This document shows positions 38,744-46,667 of a stretch of DNA of 64,000 bases, one piece after another. This DNA is from Mycobacterium lentiflavum (GTDB lineage Bacteria; Actinomycetota; Actinomycetes; Mycobacteriales; Mycobacteriaceae), in the NCBI RefSeq assembly GCF_022374895.2, contig NZ_CP092423.2, positions 4,340,001 through 4,404,000 on the forward strand, read 5' to 3'. A program made the translations under genes and the position numbers. A model generated the notes under the pieces. That model did no database searches, was not told the DNA's origin, and was given only the letters and a program-made list of their open reading frames with translations. Position 1 is the first letter of the stretch; each line of letters opens with the position of its first letter.

Positions 38744-39151
38744 TCAGCGAACGGATGCCCCGTGGGTGCCTGCGCCGCGCCTGGCTAGCACGAGCAGTGC
38801 ACCGGCATAGAGGAAGTCGGACGCGGTGCCAATGATCACGGGCGGTGCAATAGTCACCACGATGTTCGGGGTGCCCGCCAGCGCATGGCCCAGATAGAGC
38901 CAAACCGCACTCAGTGTCGAAGTTCCGAGCGCGGCCAACCAGAAGCCGCGCACGGGATTCGACGGCCAGCGGAAAAGCCGTTCCAGGATCAGCGCCGCCA
39001 CCAGGGTCGCGATCACGCTCAGTGCTAGCTGCGCGAAGCCCGCGTGCATCTCCGCGGCCAAGCCGAGCCGGTGGTGAGTAAACGCCGCCCAGCAACCGTA
39101 TGCCACGCCCCCGATCAGCGCGGCCAACACTGGCCGGGCATGCTCGCTCAT
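38744..39151 (-). CDS. Small four-helix membrane protein
   Basis: 135 residues with four hydrophobic segments (for example VLAALIGGVAYGCWAAF, LALSVIATLVAALILE and TIAPPVIIGTASDFLYAGAL). Not recognised. ATG 39151 (MSEHARPVL) is chosen because the upstream extension of the frame to 39298 is low-complexity and AT-rich and has no match to coding style. It lies upstream of the desaturase on the same strand and may act with it. Confidence 0.7.
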   Translation of the reverse strand: MSEHARPVLAALIGGVAYGCWAAFTHHRLGLAAEMHAGFAQLALSVIATLVAALILERLFRWPSNPVRGFWLAALGTSTLSAVWLYLGHALAGTPNIVVTIAPPVIIGTASDFLYAGALLVLARRGAGTHGASVR

Positions 39152-39664
39152 GCGCACCCGGCGACTGGCCCGTGCCCGATCGGCCTGAGCACTTTTGTGA
39201 CAAGCAATTTGATGGAAGGTGTATTTACGGTACAAGAATTTATCGCGCCGAAAACTGCGGTACGCATGACAACCCTTTTTCTCGGGTACGTTAAGCATTG
39301 ATTCAGCTTGCCGCTATTGCTTTCTTCGCGGATATCCTCGCACCGCCCCGGGTTATCCGCAACGACCTTGGCCTCCAAATCTTGCGTTTCGGGCGAGTGG
39401 TAGCCACCGGTGGGTAAGACAACCTGTCAGTCTCGTTGCCATTGCGTGGCCAGTCAGTGACGAAACGTGTTGGCATGTAAGTGTGTTGAGCGGCGGCCCA
39501 GGTTGCGGTTAGGGTTGGTGCGCAGCCTTCGAGGGTTGGCCATAACCGGCCCCTATGCATTTCGCTCGACGGTGTGTGCCGTTGACGTGATCGACCCACG
39601 CGACTAGCGTTTGGCCGTTCGACGATATGTAATGCGTGATAGTGGCGACAGAAAGGCTGAATTC
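39152..39664. other. 513-nt intergenic region with no gene
   Basis: It separates the divergent desaturase pair (minus) and the hydroxylase pair (plus). The stretch 39190-39330 is markedly richer in A+T than the surroundings and contains only short unsupported frames. The right end holds a good promoter (39582-39610) and the ribosome binding site of the first hydroxylase gene. No RNA gene was recognised. Confidence 0.6.
39582..39610 (+). promoter_or_regulatory. SigA-type promoter of the hydroxylase pair
   Basis: TTGACG (39582-39587), exactly 17 nt, TAGCGT (39605-39610). The start would be near 39617, giving a leader of about 48 nt that contains GAAAGG 8 nt before ATG 39665. One of the best-looking promoters in the window. 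Confidence 0.7.
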
Positions 39665-40516
39665 ATGGCACGTTCGGTCCGGCGCACCGCGGGTGTCGAA
39701 GACACTTTGAGCCGGCCTGGACTCGTGAATCGAGCGTTGATGGGTGTCGCCGAATGGGCTCAGGAGCTCAACGAGAAGTACTCGAAACTCGGTAATCGAC
39801 CCGTGTATAACGTCGGCGACTTTCCGTGGGCGATGGACGTCGAGCGCGAGTGGCACCACATCCGCACCGAACTCGACAGCCTGCTTACCCGCAAGGAGGA
39901 ATTGCCCGGCTGCCACGAGATCTTGAGTGAGCTGCGCTCGATCAGCACCGACCGCGACTGGAAAACGTTTGTCTTCGCCTGCTATGGCGCCAAGTCGGAT
40001 GAGGCCATTCGTCGGTGTCCGCAAACCTGGCGCATCCTGCAGACGATCCCCGGCATGAAGACGGCGATGTTCTCGGTGCTCGAGCCAGGAAAGCACCTCA
40101 AGCCGCATCGCGGACCCTACAACGGCGTGCTGCGCCTGCACCTCGGCCTGCTCGTGCCGGACGCGCCGCCCCGCACGGTCGCGATCAGGGTGGACGACAC
40201 AGTCTGCGAGTGGGACGAAGGCAAGGTCCTGATCTTCGACGACTCCTACGAGCACGAGGCGTGGAACCGTTCCGACGATACCCGCGTCGTGCTGTTCGTG
40301 GACTTCGTTAAGCCGCTGCGTTTCCCGGCCTCCTTCGTCAATTGGCTGCTCCTCAACATCGCAGCCTTCACCCCATTCATCAGGGAGGGGAAGAAGGCTC
40401 ATAAGGAATGGGAGAAGGGCTTTTACCGAAACGGGGACTCGTTGGAGACTGGCGCGCCGTCAGCGCCCGCCAGTCTCCAACGAGTCCCGACGCACCGCTC
40501 GAGCCGCACGGTATAA
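39665..40516 (+). CDS. Aspartyl/asparaginyl beta-hydroxylase-like protein, first copy
   Basis: 283 residues of the Fe(II)/2-oxoglutarate beta-hydroxylase family (Asp_Arg_Hydrox; LpxO is a lipid-acting relative). The iron site is the His of KPHRGPYNGVLRLHLGL and the His of IFDDSYEHEAWN; the Arg of RLHL would hold 2-oxoglutarate. ATG 39665 has GAAAGG in front and follows a strong promoter. The last ~28 residues lie in and after a 21-bp perfect inverted repeat and look foreign to the family. It is followed 18 nt later by a paralogue. Substrate unknown: protein Asp/Asn or a lipid acyl chain. Confidence 0.88.
   Translation: MARSVRRTAGVEDTLSRPGLVNRALMGVAEWAQELNEKYSKLGNRPVYNVGDFPWAMDVEREWHHIRTELDSLLTRKEELPGCHEILSELRSISTDRDWKTFVFACYGAKSDEAIRRCPQTWRILQTIPGMKTAMFSVLEPGKHLKPHRGPYNGVLRLHLGLLVPDAPPRTVAIRVDDTVCEWDEGKVLIFDDSYEHEAWNRSDDTRVVLFVDFVKPLRFPASFVNWLLLNIAAFTPFIREGKKAHKEWEKGFYRNGDSLETGAPSAPASLQRVPTHRSSRTV
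40434..40488. repeat. 21-bp perfect inverted repeat at the end of the first hydroxylase gene
   Basis: Arms 40434-40454 (beginning GGGACTCG) and 40468-40488 (ending CGAGTCCC) are exact reverse complements over 21 bp around a 13-nt loop. It lies inside the coding frame and codes for the aberrant C-terminal tail. No T-run follows. It could be a palindromic insertion, a transcription-attenuating hairpin between the two paralogues, or an RNase site. Confidence 0.9.
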
Positions 40517-40534
40517 GGCGTACGAGCGATCGGA

Positions 40535-41305
40535 ATGTTCTCGAGGACAGTCGAATACAAGATGGTAAGGCTCAAGTCCGGCCGCGAACTGATCATCACC
40601 TTCGGCCTCTGGCTGTTACCGATCGTCGACCGGATCATGATGCGGTTCGCCGCAACTGAGGAATACCAGGTCTTCCCGAACGAGGTTTTCGCCTGGACGA
40701 CCGACCTCGCCGAGAACTGGACCGCCATCCGTGACGAGGCGCAGGAGTTGATGCGCGACCCGATGGCCGTACCCGCGTTGCGCGACGTTTCGGTCGATCA
40801 CGAAAAGATCGCGGTCGATGGCCGCTGGCGCTCCTTTTTCCTGTGGGGCTACGGGATCCGCAGCGACGTGAACTGCGCCCGCTGTCCAGAGACGGCGCGG
40901 GCCCTCGAGCGCATCCCGGGCCTATTGACCGCTATGTACTCGGTGATGCTGCCCGGCGCGCATGTGCCGCGCCACACCGGGCCGACCAAGGCCATCGTCA
41001 CCGCCCACCTGGGCCTCATGGTGCCGCGCGACCGCCAGAAATGTCGGATGGCAATCGGCGACCATGAGGTGGTATGGCAAGAGGGCCAAATCTCGATCTT
41101 CGACGACATGTTCCCGCACGAGGTGTGGAACAACACCGAGGATCACCGCGTCATCTTGCTACTCCACGTGAAGCGCCCGCTGCGCTTCCCCGGCTCGCTG
41201 GTGCGCGACGCCTTGTTCGCGCTGTTGCGGGCGAGCCCGTTCGTGCGCGACGGGGTGCGCAACATCGAGCAGTGGCACGAGACGCAAACTGCCGCAACGG
41301 ATTAA
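40535..41305 (+). CDS. Aspartyl/asparaginyl beta-hydroxylase-like protein, second copy
   Basis: 256 residues, paralogue of the preceding gene with the same order of motifs: VPRHTGPTKAIVTAHLGLMV (iron His and 2-oxoglutarate region) and IFDDMFPHEVWNNTEDHRV (second iron His). The N-terminal ~40 residues are hydrophobic (LIITFGLWLLPIVDRIMM), which suggests a membrane anchor. ATG 40535 is used; ATG 40562 is also possible, and neither has a clear ribosome binding site, which fits translation coupled to the first copy. Its stop overlaps the convergent gene by 4 nt. Confidence 0.86.
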   Translation: MFSRTVEYKMVRLKSGRELIITFGLWLLPIVDRIMMRFAATEEYQVFPNEVFAWTTDLAENWTAIRDEAQELMRDPMAVPALRDVSVDHEKIAVDGRWRSFFLWGYGIRSDVNCARCPETARALERIPGLLTAMYSVMLPGAHVPRHTGPTKAIVTAHLGLMVPRDRQKCRMAIGDHEVVWQEGQISIFDDMFPHEVWNNTEDHRVILLLHVKRPLRFPGSLVRDALFALLRASPFVRDGVRNIEQWHETQTAATD

Positions 41306-41838
41306 CGGTGCGTCTTAGTCGTGACCGTCGACTGCCAGATTGTCACCGCCAGCAGCGTGATGAAGGCGACGGCGCCGAGCAACGCCGACAGGGCATGTGC
41401 AATCTCCCATGTCTGCCGAAAAGAAGTCCAGTCTGCAGGTAGCGTGCCCGGTGTCCAGCCGGCCACTTCGGCGTTCACCGGCCGGTTTCCGAAGTAGTAG
41501 CTGACTAGCGTGCCGAACAGGCACAGCGAGGAAAAGGCGGGCGCGATGGCGCCGCAGGGCCGCCGCCGCGACAACATGGCATCGCCCCCGCTGGCCACCA
41601 GGCCGACGATTTCGGCGGCGCCGCCGACGACGGCGAAGCCCCCGTAAAAAGTGTGCTGCACAATCAGCCAAGTCGGACCATCTAGCCCGCGGCTGCCCGG
41701 CGATTGCAAGACATGCGCCAGGGTCAGGCCGAAGACGAGCGAGCTGGCCAACAGACCGGTGAATCGAAGTGCTCTGTGCATTGGGGTCACGAAGCCGAGG
41801 TACCCGTTTGTGCTCGATTGCACGGCGCTCGCTGACAT
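41302..41838 (-). CDS. DUF1772-like (anthrone oxygenase-like) membrane protein
   Basis: 178 residues, four predicted membrane helices (RFTGLLASSLVFGLTLAHVL, VQHTFYGGFAVVGGAAEIVG, FSSLCLFGTLVSYYF, ALSALLGAVAFITLLAVTIW). The loop NRPVNAEVAGWTPGTLPADW with RQTWEIAH resembles the DUF1772 family. Function unknown. It overlaps the second hydroxylase gene by 4 nt tail-to-tail. Confidence 0.7.
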   Translation of the reverse strand: MSASAVQSSTNGYLGFVTPMHRALRFTGLLASSLVFGLTLAHVLQSPGSRGLDGPTWLIVQHTFYGGFAVVGGAAEIVGLVASGGDAMLSRRRPCGAIAPAFSSLCLFGTLVSYYFGNRPVNAEVAGWTPGTLPADWTSFRQTWEIAHALSALLGAVAFITLLAVTIWQSTVTTKTHR

Positions 41839-41981
41839 GCCAGCCGTAAGGACGGCGTCAGGCGAGTTGTAATCGGCTGTGCAGCAATGCCATTGTTAGC
41901 AGCTCTATCGGTCAGCGCAAATCCATCCGGCGGTCGGTTCGACTTCGCCACCCGCTAACCCGGCCGCCGCACCAGGACGCG

Positions 41982-41987
41982 TAGCCT
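41982..41987 (+). promoter_or_regulatory. -10 element of the phosphoesterase gene (leaderless)
   Basis: TAGCCT, 6 nt, then GTG 41994. The spacing predicts a transcript starting at the GTG. No ribosome binding site is present, which supports this. Confidence 0.5.
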
Positions 41988-41993
41988 GACGCC

Positions 41994-42713
41994 GTGCGGA
42001 TTCTTGCCGCGTCCGATTTGCACTACCGCCTGGCTCACTACGACTGGCTCGTCGCGCAGGCACCCTCAGCGGACATTGTCGCGATCGTCGGTGATCTCGC
42101 TGACGCGGTCAGTGCCGTGCCGCTCGAGGTGCAGATCGTCGTGCTCGAACGCTATCTGGATCGGTTGGCAGACGTCGCCGCGGTTCTGGTTGTTTCCGGC
42201 AATCACGACCTGGACGGCCCTGGTGAACACGGCGAGCAAGTCGCCTCGTGGCTGCGCCGATCGCGGGCCGGGCGCTTCTTCTCCGACGGCCAAAGCGTCG
42301 ATATCGACCGATACCGCTTCACCATGTGCCCATGGTGGGACGGCGAAATCACCAAGAAGGCGGTGGCGCAGCAGCTAGCGACGGCCGCCGTCGAGCGGCC
42401 CGAGTGCTGGGTCTGGCTACACCACGCGCCGCCTGCCGGCACAGTGCTGTGTAACGACGGGCGGCGGGTCTTCGCCGATGCGGATCTGGCGGCCTGGATT
42501 GCCCAGTACGAACCCGATATGGTCCTCAGCGGCCACATTCACCAGGCGCCATGGGTCAAGGGCGGGTCCTGGCACGATCGTCTCGGCCAGACCCTGGTCT
42601 TCAATGCCGGCAAGCAGGCGGGCATGGTTCCGCCGCACATCATGATCGACACCGAAGCCGGTACCGCCGACTGGTTCGGGGTGTTCGGCGGCGAATCGAT
42701 CTGCCTCAAATAG
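41994..42713 (+). CDS. Calcineurin-like metallophosphoesterase
   Basis: 239 residues with the complete two-metal signature in order: ASDLHYR (D-x-H), VGDLAD (GDxxD), SGNHDLDG (GNHD/E), the histidine in WLHHAPPAG and SGHIHQAPW (GHxH). A phosphodiesterase or phosphatase; the substrate cannot be given. GTG start directly behind a -10 box. Monocistronic by layout; the next gene is convergent. Confidence 0.9.
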   Translation: MRILAASDLHYRLAHYDWLVAQAPSADIVAIVGDLADAVSAVPLEVQIVVLERYLDRLADVAAVLVVSGNHDLDGPGEHGEQVASWLRRSRAGRFFSDGQSVDIDRYRFTMCPWWDGEITKKAVAQQLATAAVERPECWVWLHHAPPAGTVLCNDGRRVFADADLAAWIAQYEPDMVLSGHIHQAPWVKGGSWHDRLGQTLVFNAGKQAGMVPPHIMIDTEAGTADWFGVFGGESICLK

Positions 42714-42722
42714 CGGCGATCA

Positions 42723-43217
42723 TCAGCCGTCGGGGTCGCGAACCGAGCCGGGCCGGACCGCCGCGTGGTGGTGCACCAACGTGTCGACGATCTGTCCGAG
42801 CATGCCCAGGTGGCCCACTTCGTCGGCCAACTGCTCCTTGACGTCGACGAGATAGCGGGTCAGGCCGTCCAGCCGCGACGCGGTCAAGCGCAGTACTGCC
42901 AGGGCGGCGCCGGGCCGTTCAGTAAGAAAGGTTTCCGGATCGTCGATGACGTGGCACTGCGTCTCGGAGCTCGCCCGAACGCTTGCCGTGGCCGGTTGAC
43001 CGAGCACCAGCGCCATCTCGCCGAACACCGCGCCGGGAGTGTCAATCCGCGCGAAGGGCACATCGTCACGCTCGACCGTCACCGATCCGGATGTCAGGAC
43101 GTAGAGGCGAGACGCCAGCCGGCCGGCTTCGATGATGAGTTCACCGGGTTGCCACGACTCTCGAGGGAGATCGGCGCACAAGGCCAGCAGGTCGCTCACT
43201 GCTGCAGTATGGATCAT
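42723..43217 (-). CDS. Cyclic nucleotide-binding domain protein without a DNA-binding part
   Basis: 164 residues. The N-terminal ~110 residues form a cNMP-binding beta-roll (LYVLTSGSVTVERDDVPF, then GAVFGEMALVLGQPATASVR, close to the phosphate-binding cassette GEMAL...RSA). The helix-turn-helix of CRP proteins is missing; the rest is a helical tail ending in HHHAAVRPGSVRDPDG. It may be a sensor or partner protein rather than a regulator. Ligand unknown. Confidence 0.82.
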   Translation of the reverse strand: MIHTAAVSDLLALCADLPRESWQPGELIIEAGRLASRLYVLTSGSVTVERDDVPFARIDTPGAVFGEMALVLGQPATASVRASSETQCHVIDDPETFLTERPGAALAVLRLTASRLDGLTRYLVDVKEQLADEVGHLGMLGQIVDTLVHHHAAVRPGSVRDPDG

Positions 43218-43304
43218 GCGCCGGGCTCACGCCCAGACAAATGTGGAACCATCCGCGTCGCACGAGGAAATACGTTGGCGTCGTTGCATTTTCGGCCCGC
43301 CGCC

Positions 43305-43871
43305 TCACACCGGCTTAGCGCTGTCGACCTGATCCCGGTCGTATGCGATGACCGGTGGCGAGTCGCCGTACACGTTGAGGGTGTGGATGAAGCGGTGCAA
43401 CCCCATCACACCGGCACAGGTGAACCCAAGCTCGATGATCTGTGCGGCGGTGAAATGCTCGCCCAACCGCTTGTAGAACTCGTCGTCCATGGCGTGATGG
43501 TCGGCCGACAGCAGGTCGAGGAACTCGACCGCCATCTGCTCCTGCGGGGTGAGGTCGCCGTGGCCCGGTGCCAGCAGGCAGACGACGTCCTCGTCGGTGA
43601 TCGACTCGTGCTTGCGCGATTGGCTGCAGGGTTCGCACTCACCGAGCTGCGCGCTGCGGATGCGCAATAACTCCAGGATCCGGCCGCCCAGCAGGGTGCC
43701 GGCGCCGAGGTGCGTTCGCGCCATGTTCACCTGTTCGAGCTGCGCGCTGCGATAGGCGAAGATCTGCAACGGCACCGGCGTCGCGTAGAGCCCGGCGGCA
43801 ACGCCGGCATCGACGATTTCGCGGGAGTGCGCGCTGAGTTCTTCCATCGGGATTGGTGCAATACGCGGCAT
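43305..43871 (-). CDS. Carboxymuconolactone decarboxylase/AhpD-family protein
   Basis: 188 residues, all-helical AhpD-like fold. The signature is ELLRIRSAQLGECEPCSQSR-like, with the CEPC pair followed by H (RKHESIT), as in alkylhydroperoxidase-type proteins where the two cysteines are redox active. An actual role in peroxide reduction or in degradation of an aromatic compound is not shown. ATG 43871 lies 6 nt behind a -10 box. It is divergent from the short-chain dehydrogenase gene over only 45 nt. Confidence 0.85.
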   Translation of the reverse strand: MPRIAPIPMEELSAHSREIVDAGVAAGLYATPVPLQIFAYRSAQLEQVNMARTHLGAGTLLGGRILELLRIRSAQLGECEPCSQSRKHESITDEDVVCLLAPGHGDLTPQEQMAVEFLDLLSADHHAMDDEFYKRLGEHFTAAQIIELGFTCAGVMGLHRFIHTLNVYGDSPPVIAYDRDQVDSAKPV

Positions 43872-43877
43872 TAATTC

Positions 43878-43883
43878 AGGCTA
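43878..43883 (-). promoter_or_regulatory. -10 element of the AhpD-like gene (leaderless)
   Basis: Minus strand TAGCCT, 6 nt, then ATG 43871. It lies in a 45-nt divergent region; the plus-strand TATCTT at 43883-43888 may serve the dehydrogenase gene, so the two promoters would overlap. Confidence 0.45.
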
Positions 43884-43916
43884 TCTTTTTTGTGCGGCAC
43901 TGAAAAGGAGAACGCG

Positions 43917-44705
43917 ATGTCCAGACTTGCCGGAAAGGTCGCAATAGTTACCGGAGGTGCCGGCGGGATTGGTGCGGCGACCGCGGCCGAATTGGCCCGC
44001 GAAGGCGCCGCCGTTGCGGTCGTCGATATCGACGAGGCCAAGGCCGATGGGGTAGCCGAGGGGATGCGGCGAACCGGCGCTCGAGCAATCGCCCTGGGCG
44101 GTGACCTCGCCGAGGAAGACGTGGCGAGGTCCGTGGTGCGGGCCACGGTGGCCGAGTTCGGCCGGGTCGATGTCCTGCACAACAACGCGGCGCTGACCGC
44201 CAGCAGCTTCTTGTCTCGCGACACCACGGTCTGCGAGATCTCGCTCGATGTCTGGCAGCGCTCGTTGCAGGTCAACCTCGGAAGTCAGCTGCTGATGTGC
44301 AAGTACGCCGTTCCCGAAATGCGCAGGGGCGGTGGAGGTTCGATCGTCAACATGTCGTCGGGCGCGGCGCTGTCGGGTGACCGCACCCGCTTGGCCTACG
44401 GCGTCTCGAAGGCGGGCGTGCACGCGCTGACGATGTATGTGGCCACCAGCGAGGGCAAGGGCGGCATCCGGGCGAACACCGTCGTGCCCGGCTTGATCAT
44501 GACCGACGCCGTGCGCGCACACCTGTCCCCCGACATCGTCGACGGTCTGGGCCGAGCCACCCTGACGCCGTACGTCGGACAACCAAAAGACGTCGCAGAA
44601 CTCGTTGTTTTTCTGGCTTCCGAGCAGTCCCGCTACATCACCGGACAAATGATTTCGATTGACGGCGGAATGTCAGCACATGTCGCAATGAATACCAGCG
44701 ATTAA
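43917..44705 (+). CDS. Short-chain dehydrogenase/reductase
   Basis: 262 residues, classical SDR. Cofactor motif VTGGAGGIGAATA, Asp of AVVDIDEA favouring NAD(H), HNNAALT (NNAG-like), active-site YGVSKAG (YxxxK) and the late GQMISIDGGMS. ATG 43917 follows AAAAGGAG; an upstream in-frame start at 43890 is ignored. The stop codon lies inside the 12-nt palindrome GATTAATTAATC (44700-44711). The substrate is unknown; alcohol/ketone oxidoreduction of a lipid or steroid is typical. Confidence 0.9.
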   Translation: MSRLAGKVAIVTGGAGGIGAATAAELAREGAAVAVVDIDEAKADGVAEGMRRTGARAIALGGDLAEEDVARSVVRATVAEFGRVDVLHNNAALTASSFLSRDTTVCEISLDVWQRSLQVNLGSQLLMCKYAVPEMRRGGGGSIVNMSSGAALSGDRTRLAYGVSKAGVHALTMYVATSEGKGGIRANTVVPGLIMTDAVRAHLSPDIVDGLGRATLTPYVGQPKDVAELVVFLASEQSRYITGQMISIDGGMSAHVAMNTSD

Positions 44706-44766
44706 TTAATCGCAGCATTTATCAACACAACCGCCATTGTGACCGGCGGACGTGAATTAACGAATT

Positions 44767-45579
44767 TTATTGAGTTGTCGGCCCGAGCGCGTATACACCG
44801 GTCTCCGGGTGGTGATACCAGCCGCTGGCGGCCTGCGTGCCACCGTCGACATGGATCGTTTGGCCGGTGATGTAGCTGGACATCTCAGACGCGAGAAATA
44901 CTGCCGCGCCGGCCATTTCGTCCACGTGACCCGCGCGCCCCATCGGAACCGTGAGTCCGAAGCGCTGCTCGGAGCCCGGCGGCGCGATCGCCTTGATGCC
45001 CTCGGTCAGCGTGATATCGGGGGCCAGCGCGTTGACGCGGATGCCGTGCGGAGCGAGTTCGAGCGCGGCGGTCTTGGTGTAGTTGATGACGCCCGCTTTG
45101 GCGGCCGCATACGTCGCGTAACCCGGGGCGGCACGCACTCCCTCGATCGAGGTGACGCTGATGATGCTGCCGGGCAGTTTCTGCTCGACGAGGATGCGGG
45201 CCACCCGTTGGGTGCACAGGTACACATGGCGCAGATTCGACTTGTAGAGGGCGTCCCACCCGTTTTCGGTGGTCTCGAGGATCCCCGACCAGAAAACGCC
45301 GCCGGCATTGTTGACCAGGATCGTCACCGTGCCGAGCTGGCCCGACGTCTGCTCCAGCGCGGCGTCCACCGCGGCGCTGTCGCGCACATCGACGGGGATC
45401 CCGAGAGCACCGATCTGCTCGGCGGCGGACGCACACGTATCGGGGTTGCGCTCCCAAATCGCGACCCGTGCGCCAAATGCCTTCAGCCCGGCCGCGATGC
45501 CACGGCCGATGCCGGCGCCACCACCGGTGACGACGGCCACGCGATCGGTCAGGAGCACGCTGGTGGGATCGAGTGCCAT
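44767..45579 (-). CDS. Short-chain dehydrogenase/reductase
   Basis: 270 residues, classical SDR with VTGGGAGIGRGIA, NNAGGVFWSG, the Ser-Tyr-Lys triad (VTSIEG and YATYAAAKAGV) and the end motif YITGQTIHVDGG. ATG 45579 (MALDPTSVLLTDRVA) is chosen: a TATAGT box ends 7 nt before it, so the mRNA may be leaderless. The upstream frame to 45609 would include the promoter. Divergent from the epimerase gene; convergent with the other SDR gene. Confidence 0.9.
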   Translation of the reverse strand: MALDPTSVLLTDRVAVVTGGGAGIGRGIAAGLKAFGARVAIWERNPDTCASAAEQIGALGIPVDVRDSAAVDAALEQTSGQLGTVTILVNNAGGVFWSGILETTENGWDALYKSNLRHVYLCTQRVARILVEQKLPGSIISVTSIEGVRAAPGYATYAAAKAGVINYTKTAALELAPHGIRVNALAPDITLTEGIKAIAPPGSEQRFGLTVPMGRAGHVDEMAGAAVFLASEMSSYITGQTIHVDGGTQAASGWYHHPETGVYALGPTTQ

Positions 45580-45586
45580 GGCCTCG

Positions 45587-45592
45587 ACTATA
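45587..45592 (-). promoter_or_regulatory. -10 element in the divergent SDR/epimerase region
   Basis: Minus strand TATAGT, 7 nt, then ATG 45579. The 87-nt region to the epimerase gene is AT-rich and holds an inverted pair GAACAT (45593-45598) and ATGTTC (45631-45636) plus the direct repeat ATATGT-tcg-ATATGT. The TetR gene two genes on could act here. Confidence 0.45.
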
Positions 45593-45666
45593 GAACATTC
45601 CCATTTCACGGTTTACAGTTCTCACTAAATATGTTCGATATGTAACGCAGTCCGAGGGAGGCCGCG

Positions 45667-46656
45667 ATGGCCAGCACGATCTTCGTCACCGGCGCCACCG
45701 GTCAAACCGGCGGCAACGTCTGCCAGCAGCTGATCGAGCGTGGCGACCACGTCCGCGCCCTGGTACGCGATCCCGGCGCGGCCACCGCGCTGGCCGACAT
45801 CGGCGTCGAATTGGTCAAGGGCGATATCAGCGACGCCGACGATGTGCGGGGCGCCGCCAAGGGCGCCGAGGCGGCGATCCACTGTGCCGCGCTGCTGGGC
45901 GGCGCGAGCCAGGACCTGGAGGATTTCCAGGCCGTCAACTTGGTCGGCACCACGAACGTCCTGGATGCGGCGAAGGCCCACGGGATGCGCCGGGTCGTCG
46001 CGCTGAGCACGGCCACCTTCCTCGATCTGAGCACGGGCGTCGATTTCGAAGAGGCGCCGGTGCTGAAGAACCCGCCCGGCGATCCCTACACCGTCACCAA
46101 GCTCGCCGCCTTCGAGGAGGCCCACCGGCGCGCGGCTGCCGGCGATGACGTGCTGACGTGTCACCCGGGCGCCATCTTCGGGCCCGGCCTGGTGGTGGAA
46201 CGGGCATTGCACCGCACCAGTTTCAACCGGGTGCTATTGGCGGGTATGCGCGGAAAGATCAAGCGCTACTTAGCCTTTCCGGTGACCTGGGTAGCCGGAG
46301 CGGATGTCGCGAAGGGCTCGATCGCCGCTCTGGACGACGGGGTGGCCGGCGAGCGCTACCTGTTGGTCGGCCGGCCCGAGGACACCTTCAGCACAGCGGG
46401 CGGCATCAACCGCGCTTGCGAGGTCGCCGGAATCGACCACCGCGTCGAGGACCTCGACTACCGCACCGACCCCGAGGCGCTGACCGCCGAATTCGGGCCC
46501 ACTTTGATGGCCATCGCGGAAGCCGCGGCGCGCAGCGAGCGCAAGCCCCGAACCACGACCAACCTGACCGCCCGTCGCCTCGGATACGCGCCGATGTCGT
46601 TTGACGATGGGTTGCGGCTGTTGATCTCGTGGCTACGCAAACTCGGCAAACTGTAG
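45667..46656 (+). CDS. NAD-dependent epimerase/dehydratase-family (extended SDR) protein
   Basis: 329 residues. The N-terminus has the extended-SDR motif VTGATGQTGGNV and the catalytic YTVTK (DPYTVTKLAAFEE), with the upstream Ser/Thr in LSTATFLD. GGGAGG lies before ATG 45667. It resembles 3-beta-hydroxysteroid dehydrogenase/flavonol reductase-like proteins more than sugar epimerases, but the substrate is open. It overlaps or abuts the TetR gene behind it, so one operon. Confidence 0.88.
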   Translation: MASTIFVTGATGQTGGNVCQQLIERGDHVRALVRDPGAATALADIGVELVKGDISDADDVRGAAKGAEAAIHCAALLGGASQDLEDFQAVNLVGTTNVLDAAKAHGMRRVVALSTATFLDLSTGVDFEEAPVLKNPPGDPYTVTKLAAFEEAHRRAAAGDDVLTCHPGAIFGPGLVVERALHRTSFNRVLLAGMRGKIKRYLAFPVTWVAGADVAKGSIAALDDGVAGERYLLVGRPEDTFSTAGGINRACEVAGIDHRVEDLDYRTDPEALTAEFGPTLMAIAEAAARSERKPRTTTNLTARRLGYAPMSFDDGLRLLISWLRKLGKL

Positions 46657-46667
46657 GGGCCGCCACG

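Noticed and set aside
44700-44711. Palindrome GATTAATTAATC at the SDR stop codon as an operator
   Set aside because: It lies at the 3' end between convergent genes and is AT-only in the centre; more likely chance or part of a weak terminator.
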